A program made the position numbers and the translations under genes. The notes under the pieces were generated by a model. The model ran no database searches. It saw nothing but the letters and a program-made list of their open reading frames with translations, and was not told the DNA's origin. Positions 20,637-33,235 of a DNA stretch of 64,000 nucleotides are shown here, in pieces. Origin of the DNA: Cephalotus follicularis (taxonomy: Eukaryota > Streptophyta > Magnoliopsida > Oxalidales > Cephalotaceae); assembly GCA_001972305.1 (NCBI GenBank), contig BDDD01002247.1:177761-241760 (forward strand), in the 5' to 3' direction. Every line of letters starts with the position of its first letter. Position 1 is the first letter of the stretch.

Positions 20637-23489
20637 TGACACGCCCGGACCCAGCCCAGCTGGAATCCGTCTCTCCCACTACGAGGCCAAGCCTCTCATT
20701 AGAGACTTATCTCGTAGGTTCAGCAGAACAGAGTTTCAGAAATACATTTTTAAACTGAGAATTTCTTCAAACAATTAATTAAACAGATTTTTTTTTTTGA
20801 AAACTTGAAAATAATTCTAACTCTTAAATTTTTACGAAAATCGGGTATGTAGTATTCGTTTATCGGACTATGCCCCATGTAAAGAAAAACACAGTTTTAT
20901 AAAATCCATACCCACGAAGGAGGAAATCAGCAGTTATAAATGGGCTCAGCCCTTAACAGACCACAAGAAAAAAAAAAAGTAGAAAACATGCGTGGGTTGG
21001 GCTATGTCTCAACCATAATATTAAAACTTAAAACATGAATAGGGCTCAACCCTTCTCAACAAAACCATAAAAATATTTATCTAAAAACATAAGTAATGCA
21101 GAAGTTTAAATGTTAATGTCGTGGATGATGTGCATATGCTGACTCTGGTAGGCATGCCCTTGTGGTCTCACCTCAGCAGACAGACTGACTCCAACTGACA
21201 GAGTTCAGCAGACTAACCTATCAGAGCTAAAAACAAAAACAGAGGAAGGGGTTAGTCCACAGGACTAGTGAGATGGAACAAAAAGACTCAGCTGAGTTTT
21301 GCTCGTATAAAAACATCTTTGCAGAAAAGATATAACAAAAATATGAAACAACTGAATCAGAATTTCAGAAACAGAATCAAATTCCAAAATATGATTTATA
21401 AAACAGATTAAAACAACTTAAACAAAATACAAATTCAAAACCGATTTATAAAACAGATATTTCTAGAAATCAGTAGAAAATCAGATCATTTCTCTCAAAC
21501 AGATTTAAATCATCATGGTTTCAAATATATAAGATAATTAACAGAGTTTAAACAGAATAAATATATAAAGATACAATGAGTCTACTAGGTAAGGTAGACA
21601 CCTGAGCCTCGTCGAGCCGAACGTCCAGCAGAACATAAAGGCAATGATACCATCGTATCAAAGCATCAAAACAGAAGGTCATACATGTGCAGACAGTGCC
21701 TCTTATGGGCATCAGATAAGTAACTAATACAATACCGAGATCACCATGCATCTAAACATATTTAACAGATTTCAGAATACAAAATCTCCAATTCCTTAAA
21801 GCAGACTTTAAACAGATTTAAAAAGATACAAAAATCATCAGAGTCATCAGAACATATTTAAAACAGATACATAATTCATTTTCTTATTAAATACAAATAT
21901 AACCGAAAATAACGTCATACTATGACTATCATCATGCGAGCATTTGAAAACATTAAAAGAAAGTTTCAGACATTAAAACTTAAACATCTTTCAGAAACAG
22001 AGTAGATCAAAATTCATTCAGATACGAAAATAAATTAGTGAAAACGTTCAAACGTTCAAACATTCAAACCATTAAAAGGAACTTCAGAATAAAAAGGTTA
22101 AAGAAAGGCGTTCCACTCACTGAACAGACGAACAAGTCCCACGACTGGTCGCCTCCATGGCCGACCTCAATGACAGGATCCTCTACCAACAGACAGACAG
22201 ACAGGCAGACAACATACTATCAGAACTCAAACACTTACTATGTTGTGCAATGCGTTATGCAATGAAATGCGTGCAGATGTCAGAAAGCTATAACCGATCA
22301 ATACGGTCGACAGAAACAGAAGTCTGATTATTAAAAACATCTTTTAAACATTCAATTTAAACACCCTTTCGAAAATCATTAAAGCAAGTCCAAGTGGTTG
22401 TCCAGGTTATCCAATTTTGAATCATATAAACAATTCAAGTTCATAATATCACAGAAACAGATACGGAGATACAAAATTCAACGGAAAGCAGAATTACGGA
22501 ACAGAGTTCATAATTTACCGAAAGCAGATGGAACGGAGCACGGAGCCGGAATCTTAGAGCCGAACTGGAACAGATCACGCCTATGCGAAAAACAAAGTCA
22601 GAAAGCTGTCAGAAATGGGCCGCCAGAGGCTGTCGGTGAGTGGGCCCACGCGCCACTGGCCGGAGCGTGTCAGCCACGCGCAGTGGTCGGTCAGCAGTGG
22701 GGAAGTCAGATCTGGAGCGCCGGAGGACGGGGATCACTGATCTGAGGAGCGTTGGTCAAGGCGCCGCCGCGTCTGGCCAGAAATAGCGTGTTGACTGTGG
22801 TTGTCTTCGCCGCTGATCTACGTTGCCGGCGTCGTCACGGGTCGGGGCTGGTCGCGTTCAACTCGCCGCGACGCCAGGATGCCGAATCTGGGCTCGCCTT
22901 GCCGTGACGATCACCGGAGAGGCGGATCGACTCCAAACAGAGGCGGAGAGAGAAGAGCTCGTGGCACGCACACGGCGAGGTTGTCGGCGCCGAGGTGGGT
23001 GCGGCGTGTTCGGGAGGGTACAACGGTCACACCGGTGTCTTCGCTGACGTCGTTTCGACAGTGACGCCGGCAGCAGAGGCAGAAGACGGAGAGAGAACAG
23101 GAGAGAATGAGAGAGAAACGAGGGGAGAGAGAAAGAAAAGCCAAAATGAAGGAAAATTTGGCATTTCACGTATATATATATATATATACCCAACCATAAC
23201 GGACTGAGTTTATGTCCAGAAGTTAACCGATATGAACCGAAATTGGAAGTTTAGGACATACCACTTGGCTTATTTTCCGAATTTAACAACAATTTCAGTA
23301 AAACATCATTTAATTTACAGCAAAGAAAATTTGTTTGTTATGCAAAAAATCATCAGAATAAAATAATAAAAATTTATTAATGTCGTGATGCACATGTCAT
23401 GAAAGCCAGAAAAACAGACTAACAACTAGACAGACAGACAGAAGCCACGTGGGCTCACAGACACATACTACTGGGACACGGATGTCACA
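20637..23489 (-). repeat. LARD LTR, right copy (5' LTR, 2853 bp)
   Basis: It has the same ends as the left copy. In the element's sense this is the 5' LTR, next to the PBS. It has the TA-rich box at 23170-23189 and a GC-rich patch at 22540-23110. Confidence 0.85.
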
Positions 23490-23494
23490 GTGTG

Positions 23495-23750
23495 AGTTTG
23501 ATGAGTGTGAGGGTGACTTTTAAAAGTCAATGGGTGGTCCAAATTGATTCAGAACATGTGGTTACAAATTAATGATAACGACCCTACACTCCGAAACTCA
23601 GCTTAAACGCGCCCAAACAATAATAGAAATGCATATACATAAACAATAATATACGGATGAGTATAAAATACTCCAATTTAGTCAATAATAATACAATACA
23701 TGATGATATAATAATATAATAAAATGCAATACATGGTTCAGATCGTTACA
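23495..23750 (-). repeat. Family B LTR, 5' portion
   Basis: On the minus strand it starts TGTAACGATCTG at 23750 and matches the start of the plus-strand copy at 28662 (TGTAACGACTCG), with shared words such as CTATTATTGTTTGGG and GAGTTTCGGA. It is separated from the rest of this LTR by the LARD. Confidence 0.8.
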
Positions 23751-25602
23751 AAAGAAATAAATTGAACTTGGCAAATGTAATGAGATCCAAAGTTTAACCA
23801 CTTGACTTATCAATTATGGTCAAATTCACTTTGTTTGAAATAGCAAGACTTTAATAAAATAAATAAATAAAGGGTAGCAAATGCGATTTTTTTGGCCAAT
23901 TGTTTTGTACAAAGCATTTTTGAAAATTATTTATGTTAAACAATTATTCAAGTACTTGTACGTAATTGGTATCATCTTTAATCTTTGAAATACACCATAC
24001 AAATTTAAAAAGCATAGTATAAAATTAGGTTTACTTAAAAATAAAAATAATGAAAATATTCAAATTTATTGTCTAGTTTGAACGTATAGTTTTTACGTTG
24101 CTTATTGGTTCGATATATATTCTAAACATGTTTGTGTTTTTTGTTTTGTATTTAATTTTTAGATTTATCTTTATGTTTTTTTACTTAATTTGTAAGATTT
24201 TTCAATATCGATTCACCGTCACCTAATCAATTCTATTAGGATCTTGATTTTAATAGCCTTGATTGAGATAATATATATTGGAAGCCTACCAACTTACCCT
24301 AGTAATCAATGACTCAAACGTACGGAAGTTTAAGTGTGGATGAGTTATATATAAGACTAAACTCTCCATCAAACCTATTAAGTAAAAGTGATCCAATGTC
24401 AAACTGCCAATAGCGACACCCTTGATTTTGGGGATATCAGTAGAACACAACTTAATAGTCTGAACAACTTGATATTTTGTTTCCCGTTATCACATGTACT
24501 ATAGAATCTAAAAATAGCGATTAATTCGACGTACGAGACAATATTTTAAGAAATAATGAAATTGACCTTTGTTATTTTTTCTTTTCAAGTAGATGAAATT
24601 AATATATCTGTAATAAGACAAAATGATTTAACTTGAAATTAGAGTAAGTAATGAAGTGATACATCATGGTTAAGTTACTCTGTATTAAAAAGTTTCGGAA
24701 TTATATTCAGTTGAAAGGATAATTGTACTTCTTCCTTTAAAAAGGAGTATCATATGTCCTTTGATTCTAATTGCATCTAATTGTAGTTTTTTTTTTTATA
24801 AAAAAATTAATTTAATTTATTTATAAAATTGAGATTAAAACATATGATTTTAACAATCCTATAAGACTCGGGCAAGCATTTAGATGCTATATACTCAATA
24901 GTTGGGGACGTTGTGTCTGATAGTAACTAAACTAATTAAATGTCAAAAACCAAATACACTGTCAAAGTTGAAAAATATCCTTATATTTCTATATGCATGA
25001 GGCATGCACATATTTTCAGAAAACGATAATATACAAATACAAGTGGGTATGAGAAGGACAAAAATAGGAAAAACTTAGTCATGGAAAAAAAAAAAAAAAG
25101 GAAGAGAATGAGAATTAATTGGTGAGATGAACATCATCGTGTCCAATTTGAGCCCTTCCATTTAGAAGGACTTTAATTACTTATAGAGTTGCAACTAGGC
25201 GCAACATAGAATTGCCTTTCCTGTCATGCCAAAGTCTACATAATTTTGGCTCGTCATGGCTTAGTCGTGACATGCTGTGCATGTGGTTTTCAAAATAGGA
25301 AATAGATACAAATTTATACAATAAGTAATGACATACTTTTAAATTATAAAAAAAAAAACTCATATCCTCAATCCGCTTATGTTGCGTCCTTGATTCTCTT
25401 CTTGAATAAACTTTAATGTAGAATTGACAAAACTTAAAATTAATGCATATGGGAGATAAATTATAAATTGAATTAATGTTATAAAGTTCATTGACAAAAA
25501 CAGGAAAAAAATCGGCACATATAAGCTATCAATGTAAAACTATAAAATTATAACTGCTATGATTAGTAAACAAATTTTATCCAAAAACGAGATTAATTAA
25601 AA
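23751..25602. other. AT-rich sequence without assignable gene or element
   Basis: About 1.85 kb have no recognisable LTR ends, no GTCGAC-type motif and no open frame above 60 codons with a domain. It includes homopolymer tracts (A-run near 25086-25099, T-run near 24787-24798). It may be low-copy host DNA into which the family B LTR and the solo LTR at 25608 inserted. I see no exon, tRNA or transposon termini. Confidence 0.6.
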
Positions 25603-25787
25603 TTTTCTGTAAGTCCCGAGTATAGATATCCGTATTTGATTGTATTTATACTATATTTTACGGTATTGTATTGATAAACAGTATGGATTGTATATAGTAT
25701 ATAGTATTTTCCATATTTATGATTATTTATGGGTTACGTGGGTTCAACCGAACCTAGGGTATGTTTTTCAAGTTTCGCCTAAAGGAG

Positions 25788-25800
25788 TCTATATATATAG
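25788..25800 (+). promoter_or_regulatory. Putative LTR TATA box
   Basis: TCTATATATATAG is followed by pyrimidine-rich and GAGAGA-rich leader sequence, the usual U3/R border layout of a plant LTR. Confidence 0.5.
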
Positions 25801-26330
25801 ATGAGTTAACTCTTTCTATTCTCATTTCTCGTCTCCTGTTCTAGAGAGAGAGTGAGTTAGAGAGAGAGTGAGTGGATTGGATTCGTGATGGAGTTTGGAA
25901 CTTGAAGGAAGGGTAAGAACTAGGATCCAACATCGAATCAAGTCTGTTCTTCGTTCTCAACAGTTTTGAGGTATGTTTTACATATATTCTTTTAATCCAT
26001 GCATTTTGATTGAATCGAATGCTCATGTGGTTATGGATAGTTGTATATATGCTAGATGGATGAGTTAGGGTAATTGCTATGGTTGCTTGCTGAGTTGAAT
26101 GGAAATTAAGAAGAGATTTGTGAGTTCTAGGACATTTAGTCCAATCTCCTTTCTCTCTAAATTATTGGCATATGGGAGTTGATTTCAATGTTTTAAACTT
26201 GTTTTTAAGCTACAATCGACCATTGGGGCTTATAGCTCCATTTGGATCGAGTTTTAAACAGTTTAAATGGGTTTAAAATGGATTTGAATTGATTTTCGGA
26301 CTGTTTGACGAACTCACTGCAACTGTCAAA

Positions 26331-26550
26331 TCTTCGACGCTTTGACTAAGAGAGTCGACACTTGGTGAGTGATAACTGTCGACACTTTTGTGTAAGCGGT
26401 CGACGCTTTTGGATACGATCCTAAACTATCAACGCTTTGCACAGACCGACGATGCTTTGTGTGGCCTTCAAACCGTCGACACCTTGCCTCAATTGTCGGT
26501 GCTTTGCAGCCATAAATTGTCGACGCTTTGGCTTAAGTGTCAACGCTTTA
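26331..26550. repeat. GTCGAC-core palindrome cluster (solo LTR G)
   Basis: About ten units include CTTCGACGCTTTG, GTCGACACTT, GGTCGACGCTTTT and TGTCGACGCTTTGG. The cluster lies about 530 bp downstream of the TATA-like box, so within the expected transcribed part of the LTR. Confidence 0.85.
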
Positions 26551-27827
26551 TACCCTGTTTTCACACAAAACAACATGATTTCAACCTCTTTTCAACCCCC
26601 ATTTTATCTTCAAATATGTCCTATATGAAGCCTCCCTAAGGCCGTGTAACCTATGAGAACTCTTCCTTAAACCAATTAATATTCAAAATGGATTTTTTTA
26701 AAGAGGTTTTCAATAAATAGTTGGGTCGGTTCAATTGGGATGTTTGGACGCGAATATCCTAGTTGAACCTCCTTTCCATTGTTTTAATGGCTCTAATAGG
26801 GACCAAGAAAAATGGTTATGGAAATGGTTTTGATGGATTGATCCCTCGTGATCCTTTATAGTTAGGTCTCTATCCTTTAAATGGTTATATGGTTATGGAT
26901 TATGGGTATTATATGGTTATGATTATGGTTTGTTATTGTTTGAGACTTAACAAGATAACCCATTCATAATCTTAATTTTTGTCATGGAGGTTATAGGTGT
27001 TAGATCACATTATATGGAGGGAAATGGGACAACACTTTAGAGGTGGACCTACGGGGGACACTACATTGTGGATGGACCAATGGAAATATGGTATGGGCTA
27101 GGACCATTGAGGACTAGCATTATAGTATGGTTGATGTGGTCAGTGTTATCTTGACCCCACTGAGCTATGACCCCGAAAAGGTAGGTAGTCGGTGGCAGTA
27201 CTATCTCGGGCTGGAGAGGCAGCGTGGCACTCAGACCTTATGGATTGTTTGTACCCATGGATGGTTATGGATTGACTTATGGAATGTCTGCAGACCTATG
27301 GTCTTTTCTATGATTAGGACTTGTTAAGTATGCCACCACTTAGGGACGGTTGATGTACTTACGCTGTCCACAGTTGGCATTCATGCATTTCACATGCCAT
27401 GCATATATCTGTGTATATCTGTTCACTTCATTGCATATAGTATTGCCTACATAGCCATGTTTGGATTACCCATTCTCAAAATGGGCACAACATTTTAGGG
27501 ACGTGTGTTGAGGACGCCTCGACGTGAGATGAGACGGTTTGCAAAGCAAGATTTCTAGTTGTAGTGCAGTTTCCTTTATCCACATTGTTGTATAAAAGAC
27601 TTGTTGTATGCTTCAGATATGTATGATGTATTATGGATATTGTTGGGTTCATCTAAATAAATCTAAATAAGTATTTGAATGGTTGTTTCTGCATGCATAA
27701 TTGTGTATTAAAGTTTTAATTTATAGTGTAATTTGGGTATTATGCTATGTATAAAGATGGATCGTATGGACAGACCTACCACGTGTCGGGCCGTGGGTTC
27801 TCCCGTGGTTTGGGGCGCGACATTTTC

Positions 27828-27939
27828 TCCCAAATATGCAGGTTTTGCAGTCCTGCATTTCATGCTGGGATGCGTGTCGTGCTTGACTGGGTCAATATTA
27901 TGGGCCGGGTTGAGCGGTGCCAATGGGATGACAACCCAA
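27828..27939. other. Short unassigned segment between two LTRs
   Basis: About 110 bp lie between the target duplication of the solo LTR and the next LTR edge at 27940. There is no coding potential; it is probably the same host sequence as 23751-25602. Confidence 0.5.
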
Positions 27940-28661
27940 TGTCACACCCCGAGCCTCGGTCGCTCAAGACAAGGAAGGGTGACTATGATGGTTGGTCAAT
28001 TGGTCCATTCACTCTTACTTATGCCTATCATACAAATATCTTGTAGAATTTAAAACGTTAATCATGTTAAACAAAATTACTATCGTTGTACAAAACAATT
28101 ACTAAATAGCTTAACCAAAATCGAACAACTGTAACTAAACATCCAATATTACCATATATATATACACACATATGCATGTGTTATAAGCAATTGATCATGT
28201 ACTCTTATACAAAAATGATGACTAATATGTCTATTACAAATATCGCTTATAATAAGGATGATAAATGAAGTGTCTATATTCTGTTACAAAAGTAGTAGTT
28301 GTGGTCTTCTGAAAAAAGGTTTCAAGCAACCTCTGTCACTGCTTGGCATTGCTCGCTCTCTGATCCATATGTTTCCCAATAAGAGAATGGGTTAGCCTAC
28401 TGACCTAGTAGAAGAAGATTATATGCAAACAAGTACAGTAGGAAGAACACTTATATGTATGACGGTTTATAATGCATGACGTTCAGTCCGTTCAATCTAT
28501 CCTTTCACTAGCATACATAACTCCAAAATGTGCTAGAATTTAAAACTTTAATAACAATTACTCAATATACGACAATCTATAACCATTCAATAATCTTGTA
28601 AGATAAACATCTGACAATTCAAATATATCATATATTGGACGATCAAGTCCAATACTATTAC
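27940..28661 (-). mobile_element. Gypsy-type LTR fragment, family H
   Basis: The left edge TGTCACACCCCGAGCC is an LTR terminus of the same type as at 5018 and 32455 (the 3' end of an LTR read on the minus strand). It is cut at 28661 by the family B LTR. It is non-coding, with AT-rich content. Confidence 0.6.
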
Positions 28662-28933
28662 TGTAACGACTCGAACTATTGTAATGCATTTTATCATGTG
28701 TATGCATTCCTATTGTATTGGATTATTGTACTATATTGATCGACTGAGGTTTTTTATATACTCGGTATATTATATTTGATTGGATTGGAGTATTTTACAT
28801 ACTCATCCTCATTTTATTGATTGATCATATACATTTCTATTATTGTTTGGGTACGTTTAAATTGAGTTTCGGAAGGTGGGACGACGGTTATTTATAACCA
28901 TATGTTTTAAATGAACCGTAACCACTCATTTTT

Positions 28934-28942
28934 CTATATAAA
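28934..28942 (+). promoter_or_regulatory. Putative LTR TATA box
   Basis: CTATATAAA lies 270 bp inside the LTR and is followed by CCTCCC and a long CT-rich tract, as in plant LTR leaders. Confidence 0.55.
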
Positions 28943-28971
28943 CCTCCCTAACATAACTCTCCCTCATAACA

Positions 28972-28979
28972 TCTCTCTC

Positions 28980-29022
<43 letters not shown>
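28972..29022. repeat. (CT)n microsatellite
   Basis: A near-perfect CT run of about 50 bp lies in the presumed leader of the family B LTR. The Ser/Leu-rich open frame over it (28911-29213) is a composition artefact. Confidence 0.9.
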
Positions 29023-29023
<1 letters not shown>

Positions 29024-29624
29024 TCACACAATTGGCCTCTCTCTTCTCTCTTCTCTCTTCTCCTCTCTACTTTCTTCACTTGGCATCACACACAACACTC
29101 ATACCCCAGCTCCCCCTCTCCACCCGATCCTCTCTCTCTCTTTCTTCACCACATACATATATAAACTCCTATATCCTACCCCTCCTACTGGCCACCCAAA
29201 TCATTGGCATTAGAGGGAAGTTTTGAGTTTGGGTTTGCACCGTGACATCCACCATAGAACTTGGAAGAATTTGATGTTTTAAACTTGAGTCTAACCTCTG
29301 ATTTCTGGAGATATTCAACACCAAACGCTTCTAATTCTTAGGTAGATAATCTCTACATAAAATGCTTAAGATTATGCAAATATAAACTTTATTAGAGTGA
29401 TTGATTGACTGGATTTGATTGAATATGAAAATCGGTGAAAATGGGTTTCTAGATCTACTTTATCCCCTTTTTGATTTGAGGGGTTTTGGATGGTCCAAAT
29501 GACTTGATATCCTAATATGCCACCCTTATATATGTCTAGATTCATTACAAACAGAATTGAGAAGGGTGTTCTAAACTCTAAATTTGTCCCGGATTGCAGA
29601 ACAACAAAACTATTGTTCTGCATA

Positions 29625-29725
29625 ATCTAGTTGACTGGACCATGCTTACTAGTTGACTGTTACCTAACCAGTCGACTAACACCCTTCGCCAATCGACTAA
29701 TAGTTGACTGGTCTGGTACATTTAC
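29625..29725. repeat. AGTCGACT / AGTTGACT motif cluster (LTR B2)
   Basis: Five copies (TAGTTGACTGG, TAGTTGACTGT, CAGTCGACTAA, AATCGACTAA, TAGTTGACTGG) fall within 90 bp, on both strands of the palindrome. They resemble the CAGTCGACTG units of element Q. Confidence 0.75.
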
Positions 29726-30078
29726 ACAAAATTTGTAATTTCCCAACTTGTTTTCAAATGACCGCTTGACTGGATCGCACTTAAGATCACTCAAGCCTTT
29801 TTAAATAGTTTTCTATCTTGGTTAGGCATGTCTTGATCTTTTGGTAGATTAATTGATTGTACAACACTTTCGATTGACATGATTGACCGATTGAATCAAT
29901 GATTGTTAGATTGATTGATTGATGTCATTACCTTTGAGATATTTGATTTGGGCCACCTACGGTCTGAGCCATATTTGATTATATTAGATCATTACTATTA
30001 GAGCGACTTTGTGACTCTAAACAGGAAGCTGGACGATGGTTACCCCATCTGTTCCCTCTGACTAGATGTCATTACCTT

Positions 30079-30280
30079 CGAGATATTTGATTTGGGCCAC
30101 CTACGGTCAGAGCCATATTTGATTTGAGCTACCTACGGGCAAAACAATATTTGATTTGGGCAACCTACGGCCAGACCCATATTTGATTTAGGCTACCTAT
30201 AGACAGAGCCACATTTGATTTGTGCCACCTACGGCAGAGACACATTTGATTTGAGCCGCCTACGAGCAGAGCTACTACGC
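30079..30280. repeat. Tandem repeat, about 32-bp unit
   Basis: About six degenerate units of ATATTTGATTTGGGCCACCT plus ACGGNCAGAGCC occur here; an isolated unit lies at 29938-29975. Confidence 0.85.
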
Positions 30281-30659
30281 TTTGAATATTACCATCAAGC
30301 ATGCGCTTAGATGCATCCACCACTAAGTAGGTTTAGATGATCAGGCCTGATCAACCTGAGACAATTAGACCCGTCTAGCCACCTGTTTTGAAGGACTATC
30401 TTTCGTGGTTAGGGTATCGATATTGATATTGGCACTGACTTGACACTGATACTGTACAACAGGAGGTCACATACTCTATAGGAATTGATTGGGTGTATTT
30501 ATACACCACTGCCGATTGTCAGATAGATTATTAATAGGACTGATTGTTTAGATCCCATTCCTATAAGCCGGTATGGGACGATAGTATACGAATGGTAGAT
30601 CAGAACCGAAATTCATGCATTCACATAATATTCACTGATACTATATACATTGATATTGT

Positions 30660-31609
30660 TGTAAGAATAATATTGGGTTTATGGCCATTTTAGGTCTCTG
30701 ATGTATAGGGTGTTCAACTTTGTTTTTCAACAAAGCTAGCTCTAAACTTATGAAAATCCTATAATATAATTCCATAAACGATCATAACCCTCATAGGATC
30801 TCTAATCAAAGGCCAATCAAAAAAAAAATTAATGTAACATGCTATACAAGTCATTAGTATGCCTAGCAAAACCATGACTTGTATACTAAGAAGGTTTAAA
30901 GATTATACCAAGCAACCAAACTCCTTCCTTCAAGATTCCAATTTGAATCTTCAAGTTCCAGAGCAGCAACAGAAAGCAAACATATTTCTAAATCTCTATA
31001 TCACTAATCCTATTCTAGGATCAAGTTAGAAAGAATAAAGCTTTTTAATAAAAGCAACACTCCACCTATCAAGATCAAGGTGTGGTGTTAAGGATAATGG
31101 TATAAGCTTTTCATTTCTCAACCTCAAGCTTTTTCTCCCCTCTCTCTCTTTTTCTCTGCAGTGGTTCTCCAAAACCAACCAGGCTCAATTCCTTAAGAAA
31201 ATTTCGTGTTTTAATATTGTTTTCATCCAGCCTTATCACCCAGTGAATCAACCCAAACAAAACAGGATTGAGATCATGCCAACCATTTTAAAAACGTGTT
31301 TTGGATTTTAATTCCCTGAATTCAATCCTTTCCTTTCTTGTTCTTGCCAAGCCTTATCACCCATTGAGTTTAAAATAGAAAGTTGGATAAGATAATGTTA
31401 GGCAAATCAAAAAATGGATCTTAAGATTGAATTCCCAGATTTCAATCTTCTCATTTCCATTTTAGCGCCCTGACTCATGGCTTGTAGATAAACCTTCCAT
31501 AAGAAGATTAGAGAGAGACGGTATAATAGGAGAAAGAGAAAGATAAGAATCCAGAAGATTCTTCTTACCAAAAATCCTTTAGTGCGTTAATTGACACATG
31601 TCAACTAAT
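30660..31609 (-). mobile_element. Possible LTR fragment, unclassified (U)
   Basis: It begins TGTAAGAATAATATTGGG exactly where the family B copy stops, and it is interrupted at 31610 by a copia LTR start. The minus strand carries a CTCTCTCT-rich leader-like stretch. There is no coding domain and no second boundary, so LTR status is a guess from its edge and context. Confidence 0.35.
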
Positions 31610-32994
31610 TGTTAGAGATAAAGTCCTGCAACTCAATGCCGAGCTTGTATTTACTCTATCTTGTACAAAACGATTTATAAATTCAATAGAGATGTTTATG
31701 TTTTATCAATGGCTATGAGTTCATTTCTTTAATACATGATTAATAATAAATGAATGTCTTAGAATGAAGTTAGAGAACCAAGTTCATGATGAGATCATGA
31801 TGTGAGAGTTGGCATCTCGGTTCGAATCTTCCTGGTTATAGGATTGACACTCAGGGCATGTTCAATCTGGATAAACTAGCACGTACTGTCAGATCGGTAA
31901 GGAGAGGGTGACTGATCTCACACTCACTTGCATGGTTGATGCTATGACAACTACGTGGGTGCTTACTAATTACTTAATGAGTTCATTAAAGGTGACTGTT
32001 GATAGAATATATGTATGAAGTTTTACTTACATGTTAGACAGAATTCTAGTTTTACAACAGTGCATGTGGTCCTCGGACATGAGCCGTCACTGCATGTCTT
32101 ATGCATAGGGTGCTGTGTTTTAATTGTGCTTAAATACATATTCAATGAAGTGTATACATGCATTAGTTGGACATAGTACGCTTATGTATGGAGGCATATG
32201 AAGGCGCAATAATGAATCCATTGCTTATAGTAAAAGAAGATTATGCTCATGATGATTTTTGTTAGCGATTTAGTGTCTGGCCAGGCTAGCCACGATATCA
32301 AGAGTGTGATATCATTGGTAGAATATTAGAGGGGCACCTCTAATATTATTTAAGGCTGACGAAAGATAGTCACGAGCCTAAAGATTAAATTATTGGGGCA
32401 TGACATAATCCGTATCCTAGATTTAATCAGAGCATTGTCAATGGAGGGACTATATGTCACGCCCCGAACCGTGGGTTGGGTCCCACGACTCGACACATGG
32501 CAATCCGTACAATCATCATCATCATCATTAATCATAAAATAAACCATAAACATAATCCTTTAATTAATGTGTGAATATACAGACCTAGTTCGATACATCA
32601 TAAATGCACTGCTACAACCAGCAGGTAAAATAAATAATTACATAATTATTTTCTGCAATTTCGTCCATAAAAGCGTACTGTCGAGGAGGAACTTACACAA
32701 TCCTTAATCCTTAGTGATGTTGCGATGTGCCTCCACTACCTGTTCATGTACCTGGCCCATTCAAAGGAATGGCTCAGCAACCCTAGGGATTGTGTAGGTT
32801 ACAACATGCACGGGCACATACCAGAGGAAAAACCAAAACATAGCAGAGGAGAAAATATCATAAAATACAAAGCATGAGTCCAAAATCCATAACATAACCT
32901 TTATCATCCTTTGTCCTCGGACTACTCTACTCAAACCATACATATCACATACAGAGGAGTCTAGTCTGGTCATCCTATGGTCTGGTTAGTATAC

Positions 32995-33235
32995 AAGGTT
33001 CACCTTTAGGCTCACCAGCTCGCGGTATTCTCCTCCAGGTTCACCTGCTGAGCGGAATTCGCCCTTTGCTCACCTGCTCTGCGGATCACCCCTTTTATCA
33101 CCAGCTCTGGCGGAATTCACCCTTAGGTTCACCGTTGGTGGATTCGCTCGAGATCACCAGCCTCGTGGAGTTCACCCCTTGGGCTTACCTGCTCGGCGGA
33201 ATTCTCCCCTGTTGGGCTCACCAGCCTGGGACCAT
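32995..33235. repeat. Degenerate tandem repeat, about 31-35-bp unit
   Basis: About seven units around GGAATTCACCCTTAGGTTCACC and CACCAGCTC words occur here. They are homologous to the array at 5552-5838 in element C's LTR. Confidence 0.8.

Larger units (their letters stand above)
16320..23489 (-). mobile_element. Complete LARD-type non-autonomous LTR element (7.2 kb)
   Basis: Two long direct repeats (16320-19097 and 20637-23489) flank a 1539-bp internal region without any coding domain. The target duplication is a perfect GTGTG (16315-16319 and 23490-23494). Read on the minus strand, the LTR end is followed by an initiator tRNA-Met PBS (TTGGTATCAGAG), and AAGGGGGATGTG precedes the other LTR as a polypurine tract. 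All structural signals of an LTR retrotransposon are therefore present while genes are absent, which is the definition of a LARD; it would have depended on enzymes of another element. By eye the LTRs are about 94 percent identical over the first 330 bp, suggesting an insertion a few million years ago under commonly used plant rates. It interrupts the family B LTR. Confidence 0.9.
25608..27822 (+). mobile_element. Solo LTR, gypsy family N/G (2215 bp)
   Basis: It starts TGTAAGTCCCGAG and ends GGCGCGACA, flanked by a perfect 5-bp target duplication TTTTC (25603-25607 and 27823-27827). There is no internal domain, so it is a solo LTR. Its first 370 bp match the LTR piece at 46160-46535 (opposite strand) and its last 200 bp match 44555-44776. 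It therefore belongs to the same family as element N, whose pol is at 55105-56155. It has a TATA-like box at 25788-25800 and a GTCGAC cluster downstream of it. Confidence 0.92.
28662..30659 (+). mobile_element. Family B LTR, plus-strand copy
   Basis: It starts TGTAACGACTCG and parallels the split minus-strand copy (23750 down to 14271) in long blocks. It has a CTATATAAA box at 28934-28942 followed by a long CT-rich leader. The far end is missing relative to the other copy, where another LTR-like sequence begins at 30660. It contains a (CT)n run, a 32-bp tandem repeat and TAGTTGACTGG / CCAGTCGACTAA motifs. Confidence 0.75.

Noticed and set aside
22398-23207. Several overlapping frames of 60-115 codons in both strands
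   Set aside because: They fall in the same GC-rich patch of the right LARD LTR and are composition effects.
23751-25602. Possible host gene in the longest element-free stretch
   Set aside because: No open frame above 60 codons with a domain, no splice-bounded coding signal and no tRNA-like structure could be supported.
28911-29213. A Ser/Leu/His-rich 100-codon frame
   Set aside because: It is the translation of a long CT microsatellite and pyrimidine-rich LTR leader.
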